DNA of 39,002 bases from Nymphaea colorata (lineage: Eukaryota; Streptophyta; Magnoliopsida; Nymphaeales; Nymphaeaceae), in assembly GCF_008831285.2 (NCBI RefSeq), contig NC_045140.1, forward strand, positions 30,092,208-30,131,209, read 5' to 3'. Below are positions 16,525 to 38,100 of the stretch, in pieces; position 1 is the stretch's first letter; each line of letters opens with the position of its first letter. Below the pieces are notes generated by a model. It saw only the letters and a list, made by a program, of their open reading frames with translations, was not told the origin of the DNA and did no database searches. Position numbers and translations under genes: made by a program.

Positions 16525-19500
16525 AGTCTTGAGGCTGTTATTGAAGTTCAAGCACTCGTTGCAAGAAGATTCAGCTTCAGCAAATCAGTCAAGGCGAGGA
16601 GTGTTTGAGTCCAGCTTTCAGCAGTGCATTTTCCGTGTGCGTTAGTTTAGGATTTTCTTTTGTCGTTGGCTCCAAATAGCCAAATTCCTTAGTTTGTGCG
16701 TGTTTTCACTGGGTGCCTAACTCACGAATTCTATGGGTAAATCCAAGAAGAACGTGAGCTCCGATGAGCCTGTTCTTGAGGACATTCCTCAGGAGCAAGC
16801 AGGAGATGCCCCTCCAACTCAAAGGGGGCAAGTTCCGGACTATGCCTTAGGTAGAATCCTAAGCATAGAGAAGGAATTGCTACAAATGCGTAGCGAAATG
16901 GCCAAAGTTGAGAACTTTAGGAAGAAGGACATGGATCGTCAGAACGCGGAACACCAAAAGGAAATGGATGAAATCCGCGCCATGTTCAGACAGTTGGCCA
17001 ACAACCAAGCCCAAGTCGTTGTTGAGCAGAGGACCACTCAGGGTCCGAATCAACAGAAAGGAAAAGGTTTGCTAGTTATACCTGGCTATCAAACCGACAC
17101 TGAGGTTAATCCCAACAACATTTCACATGTTGGGACAAGTTTGGAAGGAGGTAGAGTCATGGGACCACCTCCAGACAGGTATCTAAACGAGCCTACAAGT
17201 GAATTCTACAGACCTCCTCAAGGTCAACGAACTAGTCAACCCATTCGGAACCCAATTTTTGAGCTTTCCGAAGGAGAGGACGAAACACCACTTCGTCCTA
17301 GGAGAACTCGAAGAGAGCCTACACGTTTTGAAGAGAGACGGACACCTTCCGTCAAATATGATTTCCCTAAGTTCAATGGGGAACATCTTCGAGAATGGCT
17401 ATTCATGGCCGAACGTTTCTTCTTGTGTCACCATGTACCACAAGAAGAATGGATTGAAATCGCCACGGCCAACATGACCGGCGAAGCAACAACCCACTAC
17501 CTCTGGTTTGAACATAAGACGGCCGACCCAACGTGGGAAAAATACAAAGCGAGTCTGCAGTTGCAGTTTGGAGACTCCACGTTCATAGATTATGACGAGG
17601 ATCTCAAGAACTTAACCCAGACCACCACCGTGCCTGTCTACCAAAGGCAATTCGAGAGGTTGGCCAGCATGGTGCAATGGCCAGAGAAGGCCCTCATAGG
17701 GTCGTTCAAGGGTGGACTACGAAGCGATATCAAAAGAGAGATGAAAATCCATCGCTTCGGTAGTTTAGAAGAATGTTTCGCAATGGCCAGGCTGTATGAG
17801 GAGAGAATTGAAGAGAGAAAAGAAGAAAAAAGAGAGAAACGAGAAAGAAAGGCTCGTAAGTCGGACAAGTTGAGGAAGAAACCCTCATTCTCCTCTACTT
17901 CTCGGAATCAAAGTAGAGAATTCCGTCCCCAAGGGAAGGAATTGGTTCCCTACAACCGTGGGAACGATTATAGGCCCAACCCAAGACCGGGCCGTGACCT
18001 CCCAACACGTTACCTGACCCCAAAACAAATAGAAGAGTATAGGAAGAAGGGCCTATGCTTTAGATGTGAGGGTAAGTGGGAGAAGAACCACCAGTGCAAG
18101 GCACTATTCAACATCGTGGTGGTTGATGAACCGGAGACAAGCTCCAGTTCAGAGAGCGATTCTTCCTCTAGCTCTAGTTCCAGTTCCTCGTCTGATGAGG
18201 AAATCCAAGTGAAGAGAAAAGGAAAGAAAATTGAATCTGAGGAACCACAGAAGGGAGAAACCTCGAACAGAGAAGACAAATCTGAAGAGGTTGAATCCTT
18301 ACATTCTATCCAGGATCCCCATAAGGCTAACGCCATGAGAGTTTTTGGCCGCATCAATGGCCAGAAAGTTTTGATTCTGCTCGATAGCGGTGCAACAAAC
18401 AACTTCTTAACCGAAGAAGCCGCTGAGAAGTGCAAGGTCACTCTCAATGAGAGCAGCCCACAGACTATAATCGTGGGAGGGGGTCATAGACTCAAGTGCA
18501 TTCATGAAGGAAAGGGCATTGATGTCAACATCAAGAAGAAGAACTTCAAAGTGGATTGCCTAGTCATTCCATTAGACGGAGTCGACTTGATTTTAGGAAT
18601 GCCTTGGTTCCTAACTTGGAAGGATATTCGTTGGGATGTGAAGAACTTTGCCATGACGTTCATCCCAGACGGAGAAGGGGAATCGATCACTCTTCAGGGA
18701 CTCGCCAGCTCCACGCGTCCCAAGGCAGCATTGCGGTCCATCCAACATGAACAACCCGCTTGTTGGGTACTCACATTGGCTACGGATGTACCGGTATCTG
18801 AAGATAAGGTGGAAGAACCAATTCCACCAAGCATTCAATTGGTCCTAGACCAATTTCCAGCCATTTTTGATGAGCCCAAAGGCTTACCGCCTAAACGGGC
18901 ATATGATCATCGCATCGTCCTCGCATATGATGCGGAGCCTGTCAACGTCAGGCCATATAGGTATGGGCACAGCCAGAAGGCGGAGATCGAGCGCCTTGTG
19001 AAAGAAATGTTGGAAAGCGGAATCATTAGGCCTAGTTGCAGCCCTTTTTCTTCACCAGTTCTCTTAGTGAAGAAGAAGGACAACACTTGGCGATTCTGTA
19101 TTGATTACAGGGCGCTGAATGAGGTGACCGTTAAGGATCGGCACCCCATACCAGTTATTGATGAGTTGTTAGACGAATTGGCCGGCGCCACAGTATTTTC
19201 CAAGATTGATCTCAGAGCCGGCTATCATCAAATCAGAATGTTCGATGAAGACGTCTTGAAGACAGCGTTCAGAACGCATGACGGGCATTATGAATTTCTC
19301 GTAATGCCTTTTGGACTGACAAATGCACCGGCTACATTCCAGCGGTGTATGAATGATGTGTTTAGAGCCCATCTCAGAGACTTCATCCTCGTATTTTTCG
19401 ATGACATACTCATCTATAGTAAGGACGAGGAGCAACACAAGAGGCACCTGGAAATAACTCTAGGTATTCTTCTGGAGCACCAGCTCTTTGCGAAGATGTC

Positions 19501-21623
19501 CAAATGCAGTTTTGGACAATCTTCCATTGGATATCTCGGACACATCGTGTCCCGAGAAGGGGTTCGGGCAGACCCCGAAAAGTTGCACGCCATGGAGAAA
19601 TGGCCTCTGCCCAAGGACCTCAAAGGTCTAAGAGGATTCCTCGGATTAACTGGGTACTACAGGAGATTCATCCAGGGATATGGCATTATTGCCCAGCCCC
19701 TCACCCAGATGCTGAAGAAAGGAGCCTTCTCTTGGACTGAGAAGTCGAGAGTTGCTTTTGACAAGCTGAAAGCAGCTCTAATGACCGCCCCAGTACTAAC
19801 TCTACCCGATTTCTCAAAGACTTTCACTATTGAAACAGATGCGTGTGAAGTCGGCGTCGGAGCAGTACTAGGACAAGATGGTCATCCCATCGCGTATATG
19901 TCCAAGGCCTTGACTAGCCGGGCCAAGCCCCTCTCCACATATGAGAAGGAGTTGCTTGCAATCGTAATCGCGGTGGAAAAGTGGCGTCCATACTTGATTG
20001 GACGCAAGTTTATCGTCAGGACCGATCAAAACAGCCTGAAGTACATGTTGAAACAACGTGTGTCCACCCCCACTCAACAGAGATGGCTAGCGAAGCTCTT
20101 GGGGTATGACTTTGAAATCGAGTACAAGAAGGGTCCTGAGAACAAGGCGGCGGATTCTCTTTCCCGCCTCACTGAACAGTTGATGACTTTGTCTGTGGTG
20201 GAGACGGACAATTGGACGAGATTAGCCCAGGATCAACATGATGACCAGTCATTAAGGCTAATCAAGACTTCGGTTCAACAGAACCCCGGATCCATTCCTT
20301 TGTATTCAGTCAAAGGAAATCTTCTGTATAGGAAGGACAAGGCTGTAGTCCCTCCTAACTCTGGGCTAAGGCAGGAACTCCTGCAGCATTTTCATGACAC
20401 CCCCACAGCGGGTCATGAAGGGGTCGCTAAGACCCTTGCGCGAATAAAGGCCCAATTTTGGTGGCGAGGAATAAAGGCAGAAGTGCAAAACTACGTCAAG
20501 AAGTGTATAGTCTGCCAGAGGGAGAAGTACGAGGCCATCAAGCCTCCTGGTCATTTGAACCCTCTGCCTATACCAACCAAGCCGTGGACTGATGTCACGA
20601 TGGACTTCATCGACGCCATGCCTCGATCAGAAGGGAAAGAGGTAGTCTTAGTTGTCGTGGATCGGCTCACGAAGTATAGTCACTTCGCCCCCTTGCCGAG
20701 GTTGTATCAAGGGCCACTTGTGGCCAACGTCTACCAAGAGTATATCGGGAAACTGCATGGAATGCCACAGTCCGTCGTCTGTGACAGAGACTCCATCTTT
20801 CTGAGTGCATTCTGGCAGGAGTACATGAAGAATATGGGTACGACGTTAAACTTTAGTACTGCCCACCACCCACAAACAGATGGGCAAAGTGAAATTGTCA
20901 ACCGGTCCTTGGAGACTTATCTCCGTTGCTTCGCAGGAGAACGACCATCAACATGGGTTACGTATCTGCCTTGGGCAGAATGGTCGTACAACACGAGTCT
21001 TCACTCGTCTACTGGCATCACCCCTTACGAGGGTGTATATGGATTTCCACCCCCATCAATACCAAGGTATGAAGGAGGAACTGCGGAAGATGATGCAGTA
21101 GATTGTGAGTTGCGCACCAGAGAAGAGGTCTTAGAATCTCTCAAGGAAAACATCGTCAAGGCGCAAAATCGTATGAAGCAAGTGTACGATAAGGGAAGGA
21201 AGGACCGGGAGTTTCAGGTGGGAGACTATGTGTGGCTTAAGAGGTTGCCTCTTAAGCAAAAGTCCTTGATGGGTCAGCCCTATTCGAAGTTGCTACCTCG
21301 ATATTATGGACCCTATCCGGTGATTCAGAAGATAGGGAAGGCTGCGTACAGACTTGGCCTTCCAAGAACAGCGTTGGTACATCCAGTCTTTCACGTCACC
21401 AGGCTTAAGCCTCATCAGGGTGATGTACCTACTTTGATCGAGCAAGTCCCGGATAGTTTGCCAACTCCCTACCGTATTCTCAAACACAGGTATATACAGC
21501 GGCAAGGGAGAACCAGGCACGAGGTGCTCGTAGAATGGGAGGGACCCGACAGGGGTACTTCTTGGGAGGAATTCGGGACGATCATTCACCGTTTCCCCTC
21601 TTCTAGCGCTCGAGGACAAGCGC

Positions 21624-21642
21624 AAAGTAGGGAGGGGGAATC
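21624..21642 (+). other. Polypurine tract of B1, inside the gag-pol frame
   Basis: AAAGTAGGGAGGGGGAATC ends exactly at the 3' LTR start TGTTACGG. It is translated within the polyprotein, because the pol frame crosses it. Confidence 0.9.
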
Positions 21643-29766
<8,124 letters not shown>

Positions 29767-29768
29767 AT

Positions 29769-29780
29769 TGGTATCAGAGC
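29769..29780 (+). other. Primer-binding site of B2 (initiator tRNA-Met)
   Basis: TGGTATCAGAGC, two bases after the LTR terminal CA, followed by a leader nearly identical to that of B1. Confidence 0.95.
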
Positions 29781-29988
29781 AGTCTTGAGGCTGTTATTGA
29801 AGTTCAAGCACTCGTTGCAAGAAGATTCAGCTTCAGCAAATCAGTCAAGGCGAGGAGTGTTTGAGTCCAGCTTTCAGCAGTGCATTTTCCGTGTGCGTTA
29901 GTTTAGGATTTTCTTTTGTCGTTGGCTCCAAATAGCCAAATTCCTTGGTTTGTGCGTGTTTTCACTGGGTGCCTAACTCACGAATTCT

Positions 29989-32900
29989 ATGGGTAAATCC
30001 AAGAAGAACGTGAGCTCCGATGAGCCTGTTCTTGAGGACATTCCTCAGGAGCAAGCAGGAGATGCCCCTCCAACTCAAAGGGGGCAAGTTCCGGACTATG
30101 CCTTAGGTAGAATCCTAAGCATAGAGAAGGAATTGCTACAAATGCGTAGCGAAATGGCCAAAGTTGAGAACTTTAGGAAGAAGGACATGGATCGTCAGAA
30201 CGCGGAACACCAAAAGGAAATGGATGAAATCCGCGCCATGTTCAGACAGTTGGCCAACAACCAAGCCCAAGTCGTTGTTGAGCAGAGGACCACTCAGGGT
30301 CCGAATCAACAGAAAGGAAAAGGTTTGCTAGTTATACCTGGCTATCAAACCGACACTGAGGTTAATCCCAACAACATTTCACATGTTGGGACAAGTTTGG
30401 AAGGAGGTAGAGTCATGGGACCACCTCCAGACAGGTATCTAAACGAGCCTACAAGTGAATTCTACAGACCTCCTCAAGGTCAACGAACTAGTCAACCCAT
30501 TCGGAACCCAATTTTTGAGCTTTCCGAAGGAGAGGACGAAACACCACTTCGTCCTAGGAGAACTCGAAGAGAGCCTACACGTTTTGAAGAGAGACGGACA
30601 CCTTCCGTCAAATATGATTTCCCTAAGTTCAATGGGGAACATCTTCAAGAATGGCTATTCATGGCCGAACGTTTCTTCTTGTGTCACCATGTACCACAAG
30701 AAGAATGGATTGAAATCGCCACGGCCAACATGACCGGCGAAGCAACAACCCACTACCTCTGGTTTGAACATAAGACGGCCGACCCAACGTGGGAAAAATA
30801 CAAAGCGAGTCTGCAGTTGCAGTTTGGAGACTCCACATTCATAGATTATGACGAGGATCTCAAAAACTTAACCCAGACCACCACCGTGCCTGTCTACCAA
30901 AGGCAATTCGAGAGGTTGGCCAGCATGGTGCAATGGCCAGAGAAGGCCCTCATAGGGTCGTTCAAGGGTGGACTACGAAGCGATATCAAAAGAGAGATGA
31001 AAATCCATCGCTTCGGTAGTTTAGAAGAATGTTTCGCAATGGCCAGGCTGTATGAGGAGAGAATTGAAGAGAGAAAAGAAGAAAAAAGAGAGAAACGAGA
31101 AAGAAAGGCGCGTAAGTCGGACAAGTTGAGGAAGAAACCCTCATTCTCCTCTACTTCTCGGAATCAAAGTAGAGAATTCCGTCCCCAAGGGAAGGAATTG
31201 GTTCCCTACAACCGTGGGAACGATTATAGGCCCAACCCAAGACCGGGCCGTGACCTCCCAACACGTTACCTGACCCCAAAACAAATAGAAGAGTATAGGA
31301 AGAAGGGCCTATGCTTTAGATGTGAGGGTAAGTGGGAGAAGAACCACCAGTGCAAGGCACTATTCAACATCGTGGTGGTTGATGAACCGGAGACAAGCTC
31401 CAGTTCAGAGAGCGATTCCTCCTCTAGCTCTAGTTCCAGTTCCTCGTCTGATGAGGAAGTCCAAGTGAAGAGAAAAGGAAAGAAAATTGAATCTGAGGAA
31501 CCACAGAAGGGAGAAACCTCGAACAGAGAAGACAAATCTGAAGAGGTTGAATCCTTACATTCTATCCAGGATCCCCATAAGGCTAACGCCATGAGAGTTT
31601 TTGGCCGCATCAATGGCCAGAAAGTTTTGATTCTGCTCGATAGCGGTGCAACAAACAACTTCTTAACCGAAGAAGCCGCTGAGAAGTGCAAGGTCACTCT
31701 CAATGAGAGCAGCCCACAGACTATAATCGTGGGAGGGGGTCATAGACTCAAGTGCATTCATGAAGGAAAGGGCATTGATGTCAACATCAAGAAGAAGAAC
31801 TTCAAAGTGGATTGCCTAGTCATTCCATTAGACGGAGTCGACTTGATTTTAGGAATGCCTTGGTTCCTAACTTGGAAGGATATTCGTTGGGATGTGAAGA
31901 ACTTTGCCATGACGTTCATCCCAGACGGAGAAGGGGAATCGATCACTCTTCAGGGACTCGCCAGCTCCACGCGTCCCAAGGCAGCATTGTGGTCCATCCA
32001 ACATGAACAACCCGCTTGTTGGGTACTCACATTGGCTACGGATGTACCGGTATCTGAAGATAAGGTGGAAGAACCAATTCCACCAAGCATTCAATTGGTC
32101 CTAGACCAATTTCCAGCCATTTTTGATGAGCCCAAAGGCTTACCGCCTAAACGGGCATATGATCATCGCATCGTCCTCGCACATGGTGCGGAGCCTGTCA
32201 ACGTCAGGCCATATAGGTATGGGCACAGCCAGAAGGCGGAGATCGAGCGCCTTGTGAAAGAAATGTTGGAAAGCGGAATCATTAGGCCTAGTTGCAGCCC
32301 TTTTTCTTCACCAGTTCTCTTAGTGAAGAAGAAGGACAACACTTGGCGATTCTGTATTGATTACAGGGCGCTGAATGAGGTGACCGTTAAGGATCGGCAC
32401 CCCATACCAGTTATTGATGAGTTGTTAGACGAATTGGCCGGCGCCACAGTATTTTCCAAGATTGATCTCAGAGCCGGCTATCATCAAATCAGAATGTTCG
32501 ATAAAGACGTCTTGAAGACAGCGTTCAGAACGCATGACGGGCATTATGAATTTCTCGTAATGCCTTTTGGACTGACAAATGCACCGGCTACATTCCAGCG
32601 GTGTATGAATGATGTGTTTAGAGCCCATCTCAGAGACTTCATCCTCGTATTTTTCGATGACATACTCATCTATAGTAAGGACGAGGAGCAACACAAGAGG
32701 CACCTGGAAATAACTCTAGGTATTCTTCAGGAGCACCAGCTCTTTGCGAAGATGTCCAAATGCAGTTTTGGACAATCTTCCATTGGATATCTCGGACACA
32801 TCGTGTCCCGAGAAGGGGTTCGGGCAGACCCCGAAAAGTTGCACGCCATGGAGAAATGGCCTCTGCCCAAGGGCCTCAAAGGTCTAAGAGGATTCCTCGG

Positions 32901-35160
32901 ATTAACTGGGTACTACAGGAGATTCATCCAGGAATATGGCATTATTGCCCAGCCCCTCACCCAGATGCTGAAGAAAGGAGCCTTCTCTTGGACTGAGAAG
33001 TCGAGAGTTGCTTTTGACAAGCTGAAAGCAGCTCTAATGACCGCCCCAGTACTAACTCTACCCGATTTCTCAAAGACTTTCACTATTGAAACAGATGCGT
33101 GTGAAGTCGGCGTCGGAGCAGTACTAGGACAAGATGGTCATCCCATCGCGTATATGTCCAAGGCCTTGACTAGCCGGGCCAAGCCCCTCTCCACATATGA
33201 GAAGGAGTTGCTTGTAATCGTAATCGCGGTGGAAAAGTGGCGTCCATACTTGATTGGACGCAAGTTTATCGTCAGGACCGATCAAAACAGCCTGAAGTAC
33301 ATGTTGAAACAACGTGTGTCCACCCCCACTCAACAGAGATGGCTAGCGAAGCTCTTGGGGTATGACTTTGAAATCGAGTACAAGAAGGGTCCTGAGAACA
33401 AGGCGGCGGATTCTCTTTCCCGCCTCACTGAACAGTTGATGACTTTGTCTGTGGTGGAGACGGACATTTGGACGAGATTAGCCCAGGATCAACATGATGA
33501 CCAGTCATTAAGGCTAATCAAGACTTCGGTTCAACAGAACCCCGGATCCATTCCTTTGTATTCAGTCAAAGGAAATCTTCTGTATAGGAAGGACAAGGCT
33601 GTAGTCCCTCCTAACTCTGGGCTAAGGCAGGAACTCCTGCAGCATTTTCATGACACCCCCACAGCGGGTCATGAAGGGGTCGCTAAGACCCTTGCGCGAA
33701 TAAAGGCCCAATTTTGGTGGCGAGGAATAAAGGCAGAAGTGCAAAACTACGTCAAGAAGTGTATAGTCTGCCAGAGGGAGAAGTACGAGGCCATCAAGCC
33801 TCCTGGTCATTTGAACCCTCTGCCTATACCAACCAAGCCGTGGACTGATGTCACGATGGACTTCATCGACGCCATGCCTCGATCAGAAGGGAAAGAGGCA
33901 GTCTTAGTTGTCGTGGATCGGCTCACGAAGTATAGTCACTTCGCCCCCTTGCCGAGGTTGTATCAAGGGCCACTTGTGGCCAACGTCTACCAAGAGTATA
34001 TCGGGAAACTGCATGGAATGCCACAGTCCGTCGTCTGTGACAGAGACTCCATCTTTCTGAGTGCATTCTGGCAGGAGTACATGAAGAATATGGGTACGAC
34101 GTTAAACTTTAGTACTGCCCACCACCCACAAACAGATGGGCAAAGTGAAATTGTCAACCGGTCCTTGGAGACTTATCTCCGTTGCTTCGCAGGAGAACGA
34201 CCATCAACATGGGTTACGTATCTGCCTTGGGCAGAATGGTCGTACAACACGAGTCTTCACTCGTCTACTGGCATCACCCCTTACGAGGGTGTATATGGAT
34301 TTCCACCCCCATCAATACCAAGGTATGAAGGAGGAACTGCGGAAGATGATGCAGTAGATTGTGAGTTGCGCACCAGAGAAGAGGTCTTAGAATCTCTCAA
34401 GGAAAACATCGTCAAGGCGCAAAATCGTATGAAGCAAGTGTACGATAAGGGAAGGAAGGACCGGGAGTTTCAGGTGGGAGACTATGTGTGGCTTAAGAGG
34501 TTGCCTCTTAAGCAAAAGTCCCTGATGGGTCAGCCCTATTCGAAGTTGCTACCTCGATATTATGGACCCTATCCGGTGATTCAGAAGATAGGGAAGGCTG
34601 CGTACAGACTTGGCCTTCCAAGAACAGCGTTGGTACATCCAGTCTTTCACGTCACCAGGCTTAAGCCTCATCAGGGTGATGTACCTACTTTGATCGAGCA
34701 AGTCCCGGATAGTTTGCCAACTCCCTACCGTATTCTCAAACACAGGTATATACAGCGGCAAGGGAGAACCAGGCACGAGGTGCTCGTAGAATGGGAGGGA
34801 CCCGACAGGGGTACTTCTTGGGAGGAATTCGGGACGATCATTCACCGTTTCCCCTCTTCTAGCGCTCGAGGACAAGCGCAAAGTAGGGAGGGGGAATCTG
34901 TTACGGACCAATTTCCAGGTCCCGTGCAGATAGAGGCAGAGCAGGCCGAACCCAGTCGGCGTAAGAGGAAGGCGTCAGAGATTTGGGCGCGTTCTCTTCA
35001 GCTCGCGCAGGTAAGTCCCAAGGAGAAGGATTCTGCACCAGCGTCAGTTGCAGTGGGAGGAGCGGGAGGAGCAGCTGAAGCCAAGACGGTGCTTGAACTG
35101 GGTACGTCTCAGGGTGATTGTGATTCTAGAGTAGGTCTCACTAAGCTAGTAGAGTCTTAA
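29989..35160 (+). CDS. gag-pol: Gag-Pol polyprotein of B2 (chromovirus, intact, 1723 codons)
   Basis: Same length and domain order as the B1 protein, with all zinc-knuckle, protease, RT, RNase H, HHCC and DDE residues at the same numbers; the LTR boundary is again at codon 1637 (34897-34899). About 13 residues differ from B1. Three changes fall in well-conserved places: E839K in the RT segment after QIRM, G982E in the segment after YYRRFIQ, and A1076V in the RNase H ELLAIV motif. At 982 and 1076 B1 has the residue usual in the family. No stop or frameshift is seen, so the frame is intact, but activity may be reduced relative to B1. The last 87 residues are LTR-encoded and keep the RRKRK cluster. 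Confidence 0.95.
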   Translation: MGKSKKNVSSDEPVLEDIPQEQAGDAPPTQRGQVPDYALGRILSIEKELLQMRSEMAKVENFRKKDMDRQNAEHQKEMDEIRAMFRQLANNQAQVVVEQRTTQGPNQQKGKGLLVIPGYQTDTEVNPNNISHVGTSLEGGRVMGPPPDRYLNEPTSEFYRPPQGQRTSQPIRNPIFELSEGEDETPLRPRRTRREPTRFEERRTPSVKYDFPKFNGEHLQEWLFMAERFFLCHHVPQEEWIEIATANMTGEATTHYLWFEHKTADPTWEKYKASLQLQFGDSTFIDYDEDLKNLTQTTTVPVYQRQFERLASMVQWPEKALIGSFKGGLRSDIKREMKIHRFGSLEECFAMARLYEERIEERKEEKREKRERKARKSDKLRKKPSFSSTSRNQSREFRPQGKELVPYNRGNDYRPNPRPGRDLPTRYLTPKQIEEYRKKGLCFRCEGKWEKNHQCKALFNIVVVDEPETSSSSESDSSSSSSSSSSSDEEVQVKRKGKKIESEEPQKGETSNREDKSEEVESLHSIQDPHKANAMRVFGRINGQKVLILLDSGATNNFLTEEAAEKCKVTLNESSPQTIIVGGGHRLKCIHEGKGIDVNIKKKNFKVDCLVIPLDGVDLILGMPWFLTWKDIRWDVKNFAMTFIPDGEGESITLQGLASSTRPKAALWSIQHEQPACWVLTLATDVPVSEDKVEEPIPPSIQLVLDQFPAIFDEPKGLPPKRAYDHRIVLAHGAEPVNVRPYRYGHSQKAEIERLVKEMLESGIIRPSCSPFSSPVLLVKKKDNTWRFCIDYRALNEVTVKDRHPIPVIDELLDELAGATVFSKIDLRAGYHQIRMFDKDVLKTAFRTHDGHYEFLVMPFGLTNAPATFQRCMNDVFRAHLRDFILVFFDDILIYSKDEEQHKRHLEITLGILQEHQLFAKMSKCSFGQSSIGYLGHIVSREGVRADPEKLHAMEKWPLPKGLKGLRGFLGLTGYYRRFIQEYGIIAQPLTQMLKKGAFSWTEKSRVAFDKLKAALMTAPVLTLPDFSKTFTIETDACEVGVGAVLGQDGHPIAYMSKALTSRAKPLSTYEKELLVIVIAVEKWRPYLIGRKFIVRTDQNSLKYMLKQRVSTPTQQRWLAKLLGYDFEIEYKKGPENKAADSLSRLTEQLMTLSVVETDIWTRLAQDQHDDQSLRLIKTSVQQNPGSIPLYSVKGNLLYRKDKAVVPPNSGLRQELLQHFHDTPTAGHEGVAKTLARIKAQFWWRGIKAEVQNYVKKCIVCQREKYEAIKPPGHLNPLPIPTKPWTDVTMDFIDAMPRSEGKEAVLVVVDRLTKYSHFAPLPRLYQGPLVANVYQEYIGKLHGMPQSVVCDRDSIFLSAFWQEYMKNMGTTLNFSTAHHPQTDGQSEIVNRSLETYLRCFAGERPSTWVTYLPWAEWSYNTSLHSSTGITPYEGVYGFPPPSIPRYEGGTAEDDAVDCELRTREEVLESLKENIVKAQNRMKQVYDKGRKDREFQVGDYVWLKRLPLKQKSLMGQPYSKLLPRYYGPYPVIQKIGKAAYRLGLPRTALVHPVFHVTRLKPHQGDVPTLIEQVPDSLPTPYRILKHRYIQRQGRTRHEVLVEWEGPDRGTSWEEFGTIIHRFPSSSARGQAQSREGESVTDQFPGPVQIEAEQAEPSRRKRKASEIWARSLQLAQVSPKEKDSAPASVAVGGAGGAAEAKTVLELGTSQGDCDSRVGLTKLVES
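34880..34898 (+). other. Polypurine tract of B2
   Basis: Identical to that of B1; abuts TGTTACGG at 34899 and is translated within gag-pol. Confidence 0.9.
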
Positions 35161-38100
35161 CCAAGTGAGTCCAGTCTTATGTCCCTTGAGGCTAGCCAAA
35201 GACCAAGGTCTTAGGCAAATGGCTCGGTCAAACCAGACCGAGCTCTTGATCTAACCAACCGAAGTGAGGGCGGGTCCCCTCACGAGGTCCCCACCCTGGG
35301 CTCACAAGGCTCAGGGGTTTAACCCTTTTGTTTACGAGTTGGGCATTAGGCCCGAGTCTAGTTTAAGTGTTTTTGTTAAGCAAATAGGTTTGCTTTCGTT
35401 GGGTTTTGAAATAAGGACCTAGCCAAGCGGGTTGTGCTTGGCAATGTGGATTTGGATTGTGGGTAGAGAACGAGATCTGGATTGTAGACTCGTTCAATTA
35501 GGACATGTATATATTGTGTTGGATCTTAGAGTTTGTATCGAATTTTGGACTAAGGAAAGCATTTTGCTAAGTTGTATTCTTTCTCCTCCTCGTGAGGCTG
35601 TCTCTCTCTCCCTCGTCTAGAGGCGAGTTCTTCATCTTCTTCGTCAGCCATCGAGTTTCACATGGTGAAATCTGCGGTGCCTCTCATCCCCTCGCGTCCC
35701 CTTGGCCTGTGACGCTTTCTAATTCCAGCAAAGCTTCGGGCATCGGAGATATTCCGGTGGTGAACTCAAAGCACGACGGCTTGCGGCGGATTCCTCCCTA
35801 CCGGCGGCAATCCCTCCCTCGTCCACGGCTGATTCCCCTTTGAAACTGCAATTCCAGCAAGGTTGGTACCTTCTTCTCGACCCCGGTGAAGTTGAGAGGC
35901 TGCCTTTGCAACAGGGAAGGCTGAATTCGTTTGAGAATCCAGCAGCGACGGCTAAGAAATTACTTCTAGTTCTCGGCTTTCTTCTTGATTTTCGTAAAAT
36001 TAATCTAGGACAGAAGTTGCTTAAGAGCGAGGCTTTCTTCTCGGCAAACTCGTGAGGAAGGTCTGTGCTAAATAGCAAGTTCTGCTTTATATTATCCTAC
36101 GATCTTCTTGAAGAAAGTTCTTGAAACTTTGGGTTAATTCAGCCATAAAACGAAGAACGCGAGCGGTGGAAGTAGTCGAGTTTTAGCAAAGTAAAAACTC
36201 GGTTTCTGTCCTCCCTCTTCTCCTTCGGTCCAGCAGGCTAAAACGTCCTGCTCTTCAAGATCTAACCGGTGGACTATCGATCGTACGAGTTCATTGTAAT
36301 CGTCCAATCAAGTGCTCCAACATAGCCAAGTTTGGGTGAAATCGCTCGGTTGGATAGTGAGTTCGTGTCCTTGCCGGAATTCTGCTGTCTTCCGACGTGA
36401 CCTGCAACTTCCGGTGCCATCTCCAGACTCCGGCGTTTTAGGACAGCCCTGCCCTTGTGCGAACCGAAGTCTGCGTGAAGCTTGAAGGGGCGTTCTGGTC
36501 TTTGGTGAGATTGAACTCAAACCAGGCCGGTCTTCCTCTCTTGGCGCGAGTCTACGTGCAGTCAACTCGGACCAGGTAAGTCCAATCCTCACCGTCCTCC
36601 TGTACACGTGTCAGCTATCCAGTTATCACCCCCAGCTCGTGTCCCACCTGGCCCATCGTGCCCCTTACCCGAAACTTAGTTATTTTCCACGTTCCTTAGC
36701 TTTAGGACCACTATATGCCACCTCGCCATCTTGCATTTTGGCTAAGTCTCCTCCTCCTCTCGCAAGCAATATCAGCCACACATCTGGCCACGTGGCAGCA
36801 TCTCCTTGCCCACGAATAGGTCTCCCCTCCAGCTCGCCAGTCCCTTTTTCACCAAGCTCTCGTAGTTCGCCACCTCAACCCACGCGAGTCCCCCTTTGGC
36901 GCGCCACTTCCTCATTTCGAGCCCCTTTTCCCAAATTGTAGCGCAAGTCACTTAAGACCCGCACGTACCCTCAATCACGTCCTCATTCATTCCCCAACTA
37001 CAGTTATTCTTAGCTGTTGATTCATCCACGTGTCTGCATCTCCCTTAGCCACGAGCTCCTCCAAGCCACGTCGCCCCACTTCCCCTAACCGTCTTCAATC
37101 GTGGCCTTGATTTTCGCAACGTGTCACCATCTCCTTGCTCGAGAGACCTACTCGAGTCACTTAGTCTTTTTAGTCTTAGGAAACCCTCTTAGCTCGAGCT
37201 TAGTCCTAAGTCAATTTGACTTAGCCCCTAACCCGACTTAGGTGTCTTAGTCAAACCTAACCCAGTTTGACCTTGACCGAATCCAGTCAACTAGTCGTCT
37301 TCTCTTATTTGACTTGAGCTCTTTAGTCCTAACCTCTTTCCAGCCTTAGATTCTCGGTCAACCCGAGCCCAGCTAGAACCACCCTAGTTGACTCGAGCCT
37401 AGCTCGAGTGACCAAGCTAACCTATCCCTAACCGAGGTCAGCCCTTGCCTAAGCCCCTCGTCCGAGCTCACCTTAACCTCACTTTCTCTAGTTCACCCTC
37501 TCGGTTTGACCCCCCTCTTAGCTAGGATAACCTCCCTTGTTAACCCAAGCCCCTTTTGACCCTCGGCCTACCCAGCCCGAGCCCTCTTAACTTGACTGGC
37601 CTACCCTTAGAGCCCCGCCAGTTCCAGCCCAGCCCAGCCGTAGCTAGGACTAGGTTCAGTCGGCGACGCTAGCGCACCGCTAGCTGTCCCCGGCCAGCAC
37701 CTCGGCCGCGTCCCGTCGTCGGATTTACTACCGGCGTCCGTGCTGAGCCATTCGGAGAATAGGCAGGTAGGCACTGCCGAACTCGGCTTTCGCCCCCCTC
37801 GTCCTGTCCGCGGCTTCTGTCCAGCCTAGCGGCGACAGTCGGTCGCCCTCTCCTCTCGGCTCCAGGCAGCAGGTGGCTGCCTAGTCGGCCTTCCCTCGCC
37901 GACCCGTCTTCAGTCGGCAGGCGGCACTCGTCAGTACATCGGCGACGTCCAGTCGCTGCTCCGCCGGTGCCAAGGCGACAACCACTCGCCTTTGTTCCTG
38001 CCGCCGCCTCCGCAGTTCTGCTCTCGGCTATCCGACTCCTTCCGCCAGCCAACGCCGCACGTAACTCGCTGTCCTCTCGGCCACTCGTCATCAGGCAGCC